From Anaerolineae bacterium (GTDB lineage Bacteria > Chloroflexota > Anaerolineae > Aggregatilineales > UBA3940): a stretch of 35,270 bases of DNA. Location: assembly GCA_016927375.1 (NCBI GenBank), contig JAFGMS010000037.1, positions 1-35,270 on the forward strand, written 5' to 3'. Below are positions 1-9,436 of this stretch, in pieces (position 1 is the stretch's first letter; each line of letters opens with the position of its first letter). The position numbers were made by a program, and so were the translations under genes. The notes beneath the pieces are model-generated. The model was not told the origin of the DNA and ran no database searches. It worked only from the letters and a program-made list of their open reading frames with translations.

Positions 1-6
1 TAGCTA

Positions 7-35
7 TTGACGCCCCTACCCCAAAATGGTAAACT
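7..35 (+). promoter_or_regulatory. Likely sigma70-type promoter of the metK riboswitch transcript
   Basis: A TTGACG -35 box (7-12) and a TAAACT -10 box (30-35) are separated by 17 bp. They sit about 40 nt upstream of the first paired base of the SAM riboswitch, so transcription would start near 42. The boxes are seen directly; promoter activity is inferred. Confidence 0.6.
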
Positions 36-72
36 CCCCTCCAACAAATCAAATATCTGAAGACTAAACTCG

Positions 73-191
<119 letters not shown>

Positions 192-208
192 GACGCCTCA
201 ACTGCTGC

Positions 209-238
209 GCCTCTTCTCAATTCGAGAGAGGCATTTTT
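209..238 (+). terminator. Riboswitch attenuator (intrinsic terminator)
   Basis: A hairpin between 209-218 and 224-232 (GCCTC pairs with GAGGC, TCTC with GAGA, one bulged T) is followed by ATTTTTAG. It lies between the SAM-I aptamer and the metK start. Its 5' arm is the same segment (207-218) that can pair with the 3' side of P1, so terminator and antiterminator exclude each other. Confidence 0.85.
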
Positions 239-272
239 AGTTTTGACTGTCAAACAGGAGGCACAACAGCAT

Positions 273-1463
273 ATGGCAAAGCGTAACATCGTCGTGACCG
301 AATCAGAAGAAACCTGGATCGAAGATCGCCGGGTAGAAATCGTTGAGCGCAAGGGAATCGGCCATCCGGACAGCCTGTGCGACGGCATCGCCGAGCGTAT
401 CTCCGTCGAGTACACACGTTGGTGCATGGAGAATCTGGGCGCTCCCCTTCATCATAACTTCGACAAGGTGCAGCTTGTAGCCGGTGACACCGATGTGGAT
501 TATGGTTTCGGACAACTGCTCAGCCCTATACGTATCCAAATCGCCGGACGTGGTACGTCAACCGCACCCGACGGGCGCAAAGTTCCGATGGACGCTATTG
601 CCATCGATGCAACCAAAGCCCACATTCGCGAGACCATGAAGTACCTCGACCCGGACAAGCACTGTGTGATCGACTGCTACGCCGGGCATGGCTCCAGCGA
701 GCTGATGCATGCCGTTCATGAGATTACGGCCAATGACACCAGCTTCGGTGTGGCTCACTGGCCCCACTCCGGGCTTGAGCACGCTGTTTACGAGACGTGC
801 CAGTACATCAATTATGACCTGCTCAACCAGTTCCCCATTGGCGAGGACGTGAAGGTCATGGGCGCGCGAATGAATGGTGAAATCATCCTGACCTGCGCCA
901 TCCCCTTCATCTCCACCCAGATCAAGGATGCCAAAGAGTATATCGAGATCAAAGGTGCCGTAAGCCAGGCCGTCCAGACCTATGCCGACAAGCTCGATAA
1001 GCGTCCGGTGGCAGTCCATGTCAACACTGCCGATGCCGATGGGACGCGCAACGTCTTCCTGACCCTGACCGGCACCAGCGCCGAATGCGGCGATGATGGC
1101 TCGGTGGGACGCGGCAACCGTGTGACCGGCGTGATCGCACCGTTCCGATCGGCATCGCTGGAAGCTGCTGCCGGCAAGAACCCCATCAGCCACGTCGGCA
1201 AGCTGTATAACGTATTGGGTCTGCTGGCCGCCAAGGATATTGTAGAAAGTATCCCAACCGTGCGTGAGGCGCAGGTCTACATCCTGAGCCAGATCGGCCA
1301 TCCGCTAGACCAGCCGCTGGTTGCAACAGCATCCATCCAGACGCGCAACGGTAAGATGACCGAGCAGGTTAAATCGGATGTTGAAGCAGTCTTGGATCGA
1401 CATCTGTCTGATATGATCGGCCTGCGTGACAAGCTTAAAAAAATGGAAGTCACGCTGTACTGA
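273..1463 (+). CDS. metK: S-adenosylmethionine synthetase, archaeal type
   Basis: Makes S-adenosylmethionine from methionine and ATP in the cytoplasm. The 396-residue protein matches the archaeal MAT family rather than the usual bacterial MetK: it has VEIVERKGIGHPDSLCDGIAE near the N terminus and GRGNRVTGVIAP followed by SLEAAAGKNPISHVGKLYN further on. The start at 273 is chosen because a GGAGG Shine-Dalgarno (258-262) lies just upstream and the conserved region begins shortly after. An in-frame start at 144 would translate through the riboswitch and attenuator, so it is rejected. The gene stands alone behind a SAM-I riboswitch and is probably repressed by its own product. Archaeal-type MAT occurs in scattered bacteria, so ancient horizontal transfer is a reasonable inference. 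Confidence 0.95.
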   Translation: MAKRNIVVTESEETWIEDRRVEIVERKGIGHPDSLCDGIAERISVEYTRWCMENLGAPLHHNFDKVQLVAGDTDVDYGFGQLLSPIRIQIAGRGTSTAPDGRKVPMDAIAIDATKAHIRETMKYLDPDKHCVIDCYAGHGSSELMHAVHEITANDTSFGVAHWPHSGLEHAVYETCQYINYDLLNQFPIGEDVKVMGARMNGEIILTCAIPFISTQIKDAKEYIEIKGAVSQAVQTYADKLDKRPVAVHVNTADADGTRNVFLTLTGTSAECGDDGSVGRGNRVTGVIAPFRSASLEAAAGKNPISHVGKLYNVLGLLAAKDIVESIPTVREAQVYILSQIGHPLDQPLVATASIQTRNGKMTEQVKSDVEAVLDRHLSDMIGLRDKLKKMEVTLY

Positions 1464-1576
1464 GCGAAACAATTGACGACTGGATGATTGGCGCTCGAAA
1501 AGCAGTGCTGCCAGCCGCGTGCTGAGTTCTCGGCTGGGTATATCTGGCGTTCATTGTGTAGATCAATACAAGCTAA

Positions 1577-1613
1577 CAGCAGGCTCAGATTCTTGAATGG
1601 TCTGAGCCTGCTG
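1577..1613 (+). terminator. Perfect 13-bp hairpin after metK, possible terminator
   Basis: CAGCAGGCTCAGA (1577-1589) pairs perfectly with TCTGAGCCTGCTG (1601-1613) across an 11-nt loop. There is no T-run after the stem on either strand, so it is not a canonical intrinsic terminator. It may end metK transcripts with help or protect the 3' end. It also argues against starting the next gene at 1621, only 7 nt after the stem. Confidence 0.4.
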
Positions 1614-1665
1614 CGTTACAATGCACATAGGCGATCTTCAAGAACATGAACGGATGAATACCCTG

Positions 1666-2319
1666 ATGAAAATCCTGGCACTCAGCGACCGCATTGTCGA
1701 AGCCAACCACTCCCCCCAGCTCGTTGAGCGCTATGGTGACGTCGATCTGGTGATCGGCTGTGGTGATCTACCTTACTATTACCTGGAATATATTGCGACG
1801 ATGCTCCCCGTTCCGGTTCTCTATGTTCATGGTAACCATGACAAACCCACTCAGACTGCCAACAGGGGCACCCTTGACGCACCTGGAGGCTGCATATCTT
1901 TGGATGGACGCTGCATGAGCATCGAGCGCCAGGATAATGACTCGCCGCTTCTACTGGCCGGGCTGGGCGGCTCGATGAGCTATAACCGGAAGACACCTCA
2001 CCAGTACACAGAGATCGAGATGCGCGCCCGGGCACTAAAACTGCTGCCCTCGCTCATGGCGAACAGGGCTCGCTACGGCCGCGCCCTTGATATCCTGGTT
2101 ACCCATTCCCCTCCCTTCGGCATCCATGATGGCGAAGATTTGCCTCACATCGGCTTCAAGGTCTTTCTGTCACTGATGCGCACCTTCAAGCCTCGCTATC
2201 TACTCCACGGCCACACCCACATCTACCGTCTGAACACCGTCTCAACGACAAATTACGAACATACTAAAGTGACCAACGTCTATCCCAGCACCTTGATCGA
2301 GTGGAATGGCGGGCGGTGA
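1666..2319 (+). CDS. Calcineurin-like metallophosphoesterase
   Basis: A 217-residue single-domain metallophosphoesterase. The dinuclear-metal motifs are recognisable: an N-terminal LALSD strand, CGDLPYYYLEY (motif GD), YVHGNHD (motif GNHD), LVTHSPP (motif H) and LHGHTH (motif GHTH). The usual first motif DxH is altered: the aspartate of ALSD is followed by RIVE, with no histidine two residues later. The substrate is unknown; the family hydrolyses phosphomonoesters or phosphodiesters. ATG 1666 is preferred because the first core strand begins there. In-frame ATGs at 1654 and 1621 exist, and none of the three has a strong ribosome-binding site. It faces the methyltransferase gene tail to tail. 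Confidence 0.8.
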   Translation: MKILALSDRIVEANHSPQLVERYGDVDLVIGCGDLPYYYLEYIATMLPVPVLYVHGNHDKPTQTANRGTLDAPGGCISLDGRCMSIERQDNDSPLLLAGLGGSMSYNRKTPHQYTEIEMRARALKLLPSLMANRARYGRALDILVTHSPPFGIHDGEDLPHIGFKVFLSLMRTFKPRYLLHGHTHIYRLNTVSTTNYEHTKVTNVYPSTLIEWNGGR

Positions 2320-2407
2320 TAAATGAGAGAGGGATGCTGAACGACAGATACCGCCAGTCACGTGCATGACAAGATACAGTCCGGCGTACAGATGCACCAG
2401 TAAGTCT

Positions 2408-3526
<1,119 letters not shown>

Positions 3527-3614
3527 TCATCCCAAAGTTTGCTGATAATTCTATGAGTATCATCAAAGGCTGGTTACGCGACGCATATGGCAAAGCCCCA
3601 TCAAAATGGCCAGT

Positions 3615-3829
3615 ACAGTTGGGCCTAAATAGACCCAGAGTCAGAATGCGCTTCTTGCCCAACTGTTTAAGTGTTCCAGAACAAGCCATAACTAAGGGTT
3701 TACTTAGGCACCGGAACACTAGTACTTTGCAGCGGAAAGCTGTATACAGTGAGATGGCACAGCGCAAAGGGCTTTATTATACAGTTGGGAAGACCGACTG
3801 AGACCGGGAGTGAACTTATGCCCAACTGT
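3615..3829. repeat. Structured dispersed repeat, copy A, with four ACAGTTGGG/CCCAACTGT arms
   Basis: ACAGTTGGGC (3615-3624) pairs with GCCCAACTGT (3657-3666). AGTGTTCC (3670-3677) pairs with GGAACACT (3713-3720). A second pair of the first motif is at 3781-3790 and 3820-3829. The part 3615-3732 is clearly related to 18981-19123, sharing the order of stems and the stretches GCCATAAC and ACTTTGCAG. It fills the 307-bp gap between the nuclease candidate and the methyltransferase. A short open frame across it (3553-3801) is not a gene. It could be a MITE-like element or a structured RNA. Confidence 0.75.
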
Positions 3830-3830
3830 A

Positions 3831-4451
3831 CTAGATAGCAGCCAGGAGCGGCATTATATCATCAAGCGAGAGCAGCTCGCGCAAGCTAAAATGATAATTG
3901 ACAGTCACACCCTTGTGCACGCCATCGACAATATCGCTTTGTGTAGAGGCCCTCCTGAAACGCCTCCGATCACCATACTTGTGCAGCAGCTCAGTCAATA
4001 CCTCCAGTTGGTGCCCCCAGTAACCCTCGCCAATACATGGGCGATTTACCCACCAGATGACAAAGATTGGTTTCGCCTCACTTTTGAGCAAGGCAATGTA
4101 ACGTTTCAGATCACTTAAGTTGAGCACCACAGTCTCATAGGGTCGCAGCCCGCTTTCCGGCAGCAATCTCTCTACAGACATGAAGGTACGTCTCTGGACT
4201 TTTACCTCAACACGTCCAATCACCTGTCCGGCACGCGCCAGCTCCAGGTCCGGCAAGCCATGCGCCCGGGCAGGTGCTTTTCTGACACTCAGGCCCAGAG
4301 CAAGCAGCAACCGGTCGCGTATCTGGTTCTCTGCTCTTTCAGAGAGTGCCACATCATCTTCAAAGCTGTAGGCACTCTTCGAGCGTCCATCACACCTGGT
4401 AGGGCAAGCAGCGCAATCATACCTGGATTGATAGGTTAGATCAACAGACAT
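3831..4451 (-). CDS. Hypothetical protein, candidate PD-(D/E)XK nuclease
   Basis: A 206-residue soluble protein with no confident family name. Its centre resembles the PD-(D/E)XK core: Pro67-Asp68 in HGLPDLEL, then a hydrophobic strand with Glu82-Val-Lys84 in GRVEVKVQRR, preceded by a helix with Glu38 and Glu41. Cys13, Cys16 and Cys20 near the N terminus could bind metal. The start is taken at ATG 4451; a TTG one codon upstream is possible. It lies upstream of, and on the same strand as, the CcrM-like methyltransferase, separated by the structured repeat. It could be the cognate restriction enzyme, a repair nuclease, or unrelated. The motif is seen; catalytic function is inferred. Confidence 0.6.
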   Translation of the reverse strand: MSVDLTYQSRYDCAACPTRCDGRSKSAYSFEDDVALSERAENQIRDRLLLALGLSVRKAPARAHGLPDLELARAGQVIGRVEVKVQRRTFMSVERLLPESGLRPYETVVLNLSDLKRYIALLKSEAKPIFVIWWVNRPCIGEGYWGHQLEVLTELLHKYGDRRRFRRASTQSDIVDGVHKGVTVNYHFSLRELLSLDDIMPLLAAI

Positions 4452-4477
4452 CAAGAGGATTTCCTAACGGCCTTGCA

Positions 4478-4516
4478 AGACAAAACAGCCCAGAGAAACC
4501 ATCTGTCTTCTGGGCT
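4478..4516 (-). terminator. Intrinsic terminator after the CpaF-family gene
   Basis: On the minus strand AGCCCAGA and TCTGGGCT form an 8-bp stem (4509-4516 with 4487-4494), followed by GTTTTGTCTTG. It lies about 45 nt past the stop codon of the ATPase gene and before the nuclease candidate, so these are probably separate transcription units. Confidence 0.65.
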
Positions 4517-4559
4517 TTAGCAGATTCAGTTGCATAATCAGCTGAACTCAAGATCGAAT

Positions 4560-5951
4560 TTACCGCGACTCCTGGGATGTCGTAGCAACTTCAGAACCCC
4601 GTGAATCAAAGAGCGACATCGGCAGTCTGATACCTGCATCCTCAATGCGATCGATGAACCTGGGGACTATGCCTGTCCCCCTGAGCCGCCCAACCACCTT
4701 TTCGTCGGTGACTGCGGTTTGCTCCCACTCAAACAGATCGGTCAAGGTAATAGTGTCACCCTCCATCCCGCTGATTTCACTAATCTGGACGATATGGCGC
4801 GTGCCATCACGCGTACGTGCCATATGAACGATCATCTGAATCGCCGAAGCCATCTGCTCACGGATAGCGCGTACAGGCAACTGCATACCAGCAGTGAGCA
4901 CCATCGTCTCTAAGCGGGTAAGAGCATCTTTGGCCGAGTTGGAGTGGAGAGTGCCCAATGAGCCATCGTGGCCGGTGTTCATTGCCTGGATCAGGTCAAG
5001 CGCCTCAGCGCCACGCACCTCACCTACAACGATACGGTCAGGCCGCATACGCAATGAGTTGATGACCAGGTCGCGGATCGACATCTCACCCTTACCTTCG
5101 ACGTTGGCGGGGCGCGTTTCCAGCCGGACAACATGAGGCTGGCGCAGTCGAAGCTCCGCAGCATTCTCCATGGTGACAATACGCTCGTCTGTCGGAATGA
5201 ATTCTGACATGATGTTGAGCAAGGTGGTTTTGCCGCTGCTGCTACCGCCGGAGACCAGGATATTGAGCTGGGCGATCACGGTAGCCCGCAAAAACTCGAA
5301 GACTTCCTCTGTGGCTGTGCCAAACCTGATCAAATCCTCCTTGGTGAAAGGTATCGTTGCGAACTTACGGATAGTGACTGCTGGGCCGTCAAGCGCAACC
5401 GGCCGTATGACGATATTCACGCGTGAGCCATCCGCCATACGAGCATCAACCATTGGAGATTTCTCGTCCACGTGGCGTCCCAGAGGTGCCGTGATACGAT
5501 CGATGATTCGCTTGACTTGATCTTCGCTATCAAAGGTAACATTAGTGCGCTGGATCTTCCCCTCACGTTCTACATAAACCTTATCGGTAGTGACAACCAT
5601 CACATCGGTCGTTGCCGGATCATCCAGAAGCACCTCCAGCGGGCCGAGACCAACGATGTCGCTGATTAGTTCTTCTGTGAGCTGGGCACGCTCGGCGCGA
5701 CTGAGAACGATCTGATGTTCAATTATCACCTGCCCGACTAACTCCGCAATAGCCTGGCGCAACTGCGGATCAGGGCCTGAGGTTTTGAGCTTAAACTCAG
5801 AGTACACTCTTTCTTGGACTCGGGCTTTGATATCAGCCAGATTCCGTCGCCCCCCCCTGGCTGCACTCTCGCGAGACTTCTTGATGGCTGAGGATAATTT
5901 TTGTTCTTCGCCTGAAGCAGGCTTTTGCTGCAAATGATCGAGCAGCGGCAT
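4560..5951 (-). CDS. cpaF: CpaF/TadA-family secretion ATPase
   Basis: A 463-residue hexameric ATPase of the type II/IV secretion superfamily, Tad/Flp-pilus branch. An N-terminal helical region (about 1-90) precedes the CpaF core, with VGLGPLEVLLDDPATTDVMV. Walker A is GGSSSGKTTLLN, the ExxLRLRQPHVVRLETR stretch follows, VGEVRGAEALDLIQAMNTGHDGSLGTLHSNS carries the Walker B and His-box region, and an AxRDGTRHI strand lies near the C terminus. In pilus systems it powers pilin assembly at the inner membrane face. No tadB, tadC, pilin or prepilin peptidase gene is adjacent, so the partners must be elsewhere. GGAG before the start lies within a small TTGGA/TCCAA hairpin that reaches the start codon. 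Confidence 0.9.
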   Translation of the reverse strand: MPLLDHLQQKPASGEEQKLSSAIKKSRESAARGGRRNLADIKARVQERVYSEFKLKTSGPDPQLRQAIAELVGQVIIEHQIVLSRAERAQLTEELISDIVGLGPLEVLLDDPATTDVMVVTTDKVYVEREGKIQRTNVTFDSEDQVKRIIDRITAPLGRHVDEKSPMVDARMADGSRVNIVIRPVALDGPAVTIRKFATIPFTKEDLIRFGTATEEVFEFLRATVIAQLNILVSGGSSSGKTTLLNIMSEFIPTDERIVTMENAAELRLRQPHVVRLETRPANVEGKGEMSIRDLVINSLRMRPDRIVVGEVRGAEALDLIQAMNTGHDGSLGTLHSNSAKDALTRLETMVLTAGMQLPVRAIREQMASAIQMIVHMARTRDGTRHIVQISEISGMEGDTITLTDLFEWEQTAVTDEKVVGRLRGTGIVPRFIDRIEDAGIRLPMSLFDSRGSEVATTSQESR

Positions 5952-6070
5952 TGGAAACTCTCCAAACGTCTAATATAAGCAATTCGTATTCAGTTACCGG
6001 TTTTTTTCGTTATCAGCTACTAATATTTCCAACGTGCGAGCTGCATAAGAATGCATGTGAACTCTATTCC

Positions 6071-6100
6071 ATTATAGTCCGAAACATATCACATGCTCAA
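6071..6100 (-). promoter_or_regulatory. Likely promoter of the CpaF-family gene
   Basis: On the minus strand TTGAGC (6095-6100) and a perfect TATAAT (6071-6076) are 18 bp apart. The leader to the cpaF start would be about 110 nt. The boxes are seen; use is inferred. Confidence 0.6.
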
Positions 6101-6218
6101 CCTGTTATTATGTAAAGACCGGCATTGGCAATCAACTGGCGAAGCAAGAACAACAATTTACCCGTCAGGAGCCGAATATTTGCGACCAGAATCTGGTAAA
6201 CGGCAGATCTCTGGTCCG

Positions 6219-7640
6219 TCAGTATGCATTCGTTTCTCGATGAAACAGCGTCTGCCAAACAGCACGAACGATGATCCTAATATCCAACCAGATCGACCAG
6301 TTTTCTACGTACCATAAATCATACTTAGTCCGCTCAGATATAGAACTATCGCCTCGTAAGCCATTGACCTGTGCCCAGCCAGCCATGCCAGCCTTTTCCC
6401 GGTGGCGCTCCATATAGCGTGGGATATTTTGGCGAAATCTCTGGACGTAGATTGGGCGCTCAGGGCGGGGACCAACCAAACTCATCTCACCCAACAAAAC
6501 GTTGATCAATTGTGGCAGCTCATCGATATTCTTAGATCGAAGCCAGGCTCCCAGCTTAGTGCGCCGGGGATCGTCTTTGGTAGTCCAACCAGGACCGTTC
6601 TTCTCTGCATCCTGGCGCATTGAACGGTACTTGATCATCTGGAAAGCCCGGCCATCCAATCCCATGCGTTCCTGGCAATAGAACACCGGTCCGGGCGATT
6701 CAAGGCGGATCAAAAAAGCAAACAGCATCATCAGCGGAGAGAGGATCACCAGACCAACAAGTGCACCCAGAACATCTATGCCACGTTTGAGGCTAAGTCT
6801 CCAGCCACGCAGCTGGATATCGCGCACATTGAGCAGCGGGATACCCCCCAGATCATCAATCGTGATGCCCGTTGTAACAAACTCGAAGAGATCGGGGTAG
6901 ATTTTGATAGCAATGCTGCCCCGCTGGCACATGCTGACTATCCGGGCAATATCATATCGATCTGTCCCCTCCGGCAGCGCAATAATGATCTCCTGGACAT
7001 CTATGCGCTCAAGGATATCTGCCAGATCAGAAACAGTACCCAGGACTTTCACGCCGGCGGTCTTCTGCTCTTCCCCATTCGTGCTCACAACACCGACCAG
7101 ATCGTACCCCAATGCCGGTGATAGCTGGACCAACCGAATAATAGCCTCGGCGGCCTCGCCACTGCCTACCACAAGTACCTGGTCGTGTCCAATGCCTCGC
7201 GCCCGCAGATTCTTCCAGAAAATACGATGCGCCTCGCGCCCAAGCGTGATCAGAATCACACCGAGCAGCCAAGCATAAAGAACCATGGCCCGGGGAAAAT
7301 CCAACTCAAAGATAGTATTTTTGAGGGTCATAGCTGAGATCGCCACACTCAGCATCGTCGCCACACTGACGGCAGCAAAGACAGTATATACCATATCTAC
7401 CCGAGATTGAGCACGCGCGACATGGTACAGCCGATTGACATAGAAGACGACAACAACAGTGACAACTTGGACGATCATCATCGGCAGGTAGTTGACAAAG
7501 CCGACGATTTCAAGTGGTGTGGTAGGGAAAGGCACTACCTGGCGTACCCGGTAAGCTAACAAGAATGCAATAGCCGTCATCAGCATATCCAGCGCAATCA
7601 TAGAAAGCGTATAGATCGTCCGAAGCCGGGTACGACTCAT
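6219..7640 (-). CDS. Exopolysaccharide polyprenyl glycosylphosphotransferase
   Basis: A 473-residue membrane enzyme of the WcaJ/WbaP type that moves a sugar-1-phosphate onto undecaprenyl phosphate, the first step of a surface polysaccharide repeat unit. Four or five N-terminal membrane helices are followed by a nucleotide-binding-like region (VLVVGSGEAAEAIIRL, about 150-260). The C-terminal catalytic domain has LKRGIDVLGALVGLVILSP, SPGPVFYCQERMGLDGRAF, KYRSMRQDAE, IDELPQLINVLLGEMSLVGPRPE and a WxQVNGLRG segment. The start ATG overlaps the glycosyltransferase stop (ATGA, 7637-7640), with GGTGGAGC just upstream, so the two are translationally coupled. The sugar is not predictable from sequence alone. 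Confidence 0.93.
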   Translation of the reverse strand: MSRTRLRTIYTLSMIALDMLMTAIAFLLAYRVRQVVPFPTTPLEIVGFVNYLPMMIVQVVTVVVVFYVNRLYHVARAQSRVDMVYTVFAAVSVATMLSVAISAMTLKNTIFELDFPRAMVLYAWLLGVILITLGREAHRIFWKNLRARGIGHDQVLVVGSGEAAEAIIRLVQLSPALGYDLVGVVSTNGEEQKTAGVKVLGTVSDLADILERIDVQEIIIALPEGTDRYDIARIVSMCQRGSIAIKIYPDLFEFVTTGITIDDLGGIPLLNVRDIQLRGWRLSLKRGIDVLGALVGLVILSPLMMLFAFLIRLESPGPVFYCQERMGLDGRAFQMIKYRSMRQDAEKNGPGWTTKDDPRRTKLGAWLRSKNIDELPQLINVLLGEMSLVGPRPERPIYVQRFRQNIPRYMERHREKAGMAGWAQVNGLRGDSSISERTKYDLWYVENWSIWLDIRIIVRAVWQTLFHRETNAY

Positions 7641-8560
7641 GCTCCACCTCGCATATCAGGTAGCTGTGAGGGCCTAAAAACCTCAGGCCAGAGACGGGGG
7701 CCACCTTGAAGTGCAATCGATATCAACACGACAACATGCATCAGCCAGGGTGTCTGGTTTTGATAGTGTTTGTTGTAAAAGATCAAGAACGCCCTCACAA
7801 ACTCGTAGCGGGCACGCTTGCTTTGACGGCTGGCTGCACGCTTGATATGCATAACTTGCACATGCGGATAGTACATCACTTTCCAGCCTGCTTCCTTGAT
7901 CCGCTTGCACCAATCCAAGTCTTCTCCATACATGAAGAAAGCCTCATCCAACAAACCAACCTCTTCGATCGCCTCCCGCCGTACAACCATGAAAGCGCCA
8001 ACCACCGCATCCACTTCAGAGATCTCATCCTCGTCAAGATAGGTTAGGTTATAACGGGCAAATCTCCGGCTACGCGGGAAGAGCTTTGAGAATCCAATCA
8101 TCCGCCAGAATGCAACTTCAGGTGTGGGAAGACTACGGCGGCAGGCCAGATCAAGTTGGCCATTGGGGAGAACTAACTTTGGTCCAGCGATGCCAATCCC
8201 TGGGTCAGCATCCAAATAGCACAACATTTTGGCCAGTACATCGCTGGGCAATTCTGTGTCGGGATTCAGCAATAGTGCATAGCGCGGTGCGTCGGAGGCG
8301 GCCACGTCACCCGCATGATATCCAAGTGCGCGTAGCCCCAGATTGTTACCTGCCGGATAGCCTACATTCCCATGGCCAGAGAGCAGTAAGACATGGGGAA
8401 ACTGCTCGGCGACCATTTTAGCACTGCCATCAGAGGAACCATTATCTACCACGATCACACGATAAGTCACCGTACCTGTACTGGCAAATACAGTTTCCAG
8501 GCAACGCTTGAGTAGATCACAGGTATTCCAGTTAACAATTACAATGCCAAAATCAACCAT
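7637..8560 (-). CDS. Family 2 glycosyltransferase (rhamnosyltransferase-like)
   Basis: A 307-residue GT-A fold glycosyltransferase. It opens with VDFGIVIVNWNTCDLL, has VIVVDNGSSDGS for nucleotide binding, LLLNPDTE as the metal-binding (DXD-like) motif, AFFMYGEDLDWCKRIKEAGW typical of rhamnosyltransferase-like GT2 enzymes, and a hydrophobic C-terminal segment that may anchor it to the membrane. It probably extends the lipid-linked sugar made by the next gene. ATG 8560 is chosen because GT2 proteins begin at this strand; an in-frame extension to 8689 adds 43 residues unlike the family. Its last bases overlap the glycosylphosphotransferase start by 4 bp. Confidence 0.9.
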   Translation of the reverse strand: MVDFGIVIVNWNTCDLLKRCLETVFASTGTVTYRVIVVDNGSSDGSAKMVAEQFPHVLLLSGHGNVGYPAGNNLGLRALGYHAGDVAASDAPRYALLLNPDTELPSDVLAKMLCYLDADPGIGIAGPKLVLPNGQLDLACRRSLPTPEVAFWRMIGFSKLFPRSRRFARYNLTYLDEDEISEVDAVVGAFMVVRREAIEEVGLLDEAFFMYGEDLDWCKRIKEAGWKVMYYPHVQVMHIKRAASRQSKRARYEFVRAFLIFYNKHYQNQTPWLMHVVVLISIALQGGPRLWPEVFRPSQLPDMRGGA

Positions 8561-8675
8561 GATCGCGATTCTAACCCGTGCGAGAGGGGATGGCAACCAC
8601 TCAAGATTTTGCCCATCCAATAGGACCAATGTACACTTTGCAGAATTCCCTACTAGGGGGCATAATGTAAGCGCA

Positions 8676-8694
8676 ATTCCATGAGACATGGAAT
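8676..8694. promoter_or_regulatory. Palindrome in the divergent intergenic region, possible operator
   Basis: ATTCCATG-AGA-CATGGAAT is a perfect 8-bp inverted repeat between the divergent glycosyltransferase (minus) and lipoprotein (plus) genes. Size and position suit a dimeric regulator. No regulator gene is nearby and clear promoter boxes were not found, so the role is speculative. Confidence 0.35.
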
Positions 8695-8772
8695 CCGGCT
8701 CCCAGACAAAAATAAACAGAGAATGGAGAGTTGCGGGTTCCTTTTATATGTTCATAGACATGGAGGATGAGG

Positions 8773-9333
8773 ATGACTAAATTATCGAATTTTCTTAAGG
8801 TGAGTGGGCTTGCTTTGTTGGTGGTGTTTGCAGTAGCTCTGAGCGCATGTGGCGCTCTGGGTGGCGGCAGTGAACAGCCCACAGCAATCCTACCAACGGC
8901 TGTCGGTGGCGGTGAGGTCCGCGAGCTGCCAACCGCGCCGGCCGGGGAGGAAGTTGGTACTGGCGCAGCCAGTGGAGCATTAGACACTCCCGAAGGAACA
9001 TGGGGCAACTACTTGCGCGACATGATCGCGGAGTTGAACCAGGCACAAGCATCAAAGATCAACCTGCTTGAGCGCTACGAAGCACCCTCAATCACCGAGC
9101 AGAATCTGGGCGGCCTTGTCAGGGAAGTCTCCCTGGTCTCCGACCGCTCAGAGGTCGATGTGAAGAAGGAAGGAGTCGCCGTAGTCGCTGGCGATTTCGA
9201 TGTCCGTCTGACTTTTGCCAACGGCGATGCCGACACACGTACATGCAAGCTGACTATAGAGATAGATGAGTTCGATGGCACTTGGTACGTGTTGAGTCCA
9301 CAGCCATTAGCCGTCTTTAGTGTGTGCAACTAA
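8773..9333 (+). CDS. Small lipoprotein of unknown function
   Basis: A 186-residue exported lipoprotein. The signal peptide has a KLSNFLK basic start, a hydrophobic GLALLVVFAVAL core and an LSAC lipobox ending at the lipidated cysteine. A low-complexity linker rich in Pro, Thr, Gly and Glu follows, then a globular domain of about 125 residues ending in a second cysteine close to the C terminus. The pattern ending with FDGTWYVLSPQP resembles small alpha/beta domains of the NTF2-like kind, but this is only a guess. ATG 8773 is preferred: GGAGG (8762-8766) sits 6 nt before it, but directly abuts the in-frame ATG at 8767. It is a single-gene unit with its own terminator. Confidence 0.8.
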   Translation: MTKLSNFLKVSGLALLVVFAVALSACGALGGGSEQPTAILPTAVGGGEVRELPTAPAGEEVGTGAASGALDTPEGTWGNYLRDMIAELNQAQASKINLLERYEAPSITEQNLGGLVREVSLVSDRSEVDVKKEGVAVVAGDFDVRLTFANGDADTRTCKLTIEIDEFDGTWYVLSPQPLAVFSVCN

Positions 9334-9392
9334 ACTTTCGGACTTAGCGAGCATTGCTGATACCAGCGGTGCGTCGGTAGATCGGGCTAATG

Positions 9393-9428
9393 GCGCCAGT
9401 CGTGTTTCTACGACTGGCGCTTTTCTTT
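9393..9428 (+). terminator. Intrinsic terminator of the small lipoprotein gene
   Basis: GCGCCAGTCGT (9393-9403) and ACGACTGGCGC (9410-9420) form a perfect 11-bp stem with a 6-nt loop, followed by TTTTCTTT. It lies 60 nt past the lipoprotein stop and just before the convergent end of murE. Confidence 0.92.
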
Positions 9429-9436
9429 ATCTCATC

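Noticed and set aside
558-1301. 247-codon open frame on the minus strand inside metK
   Set aside because: It is fully antisense to a strongly conserved SAM synthetase and its translation resembles no family; it reflects codon bias of metK.
3553-3801. 82-codon plus-strand open frame
   Set aside because: It is made of the stem arms of the dispersed repeat and has no family resemblance.
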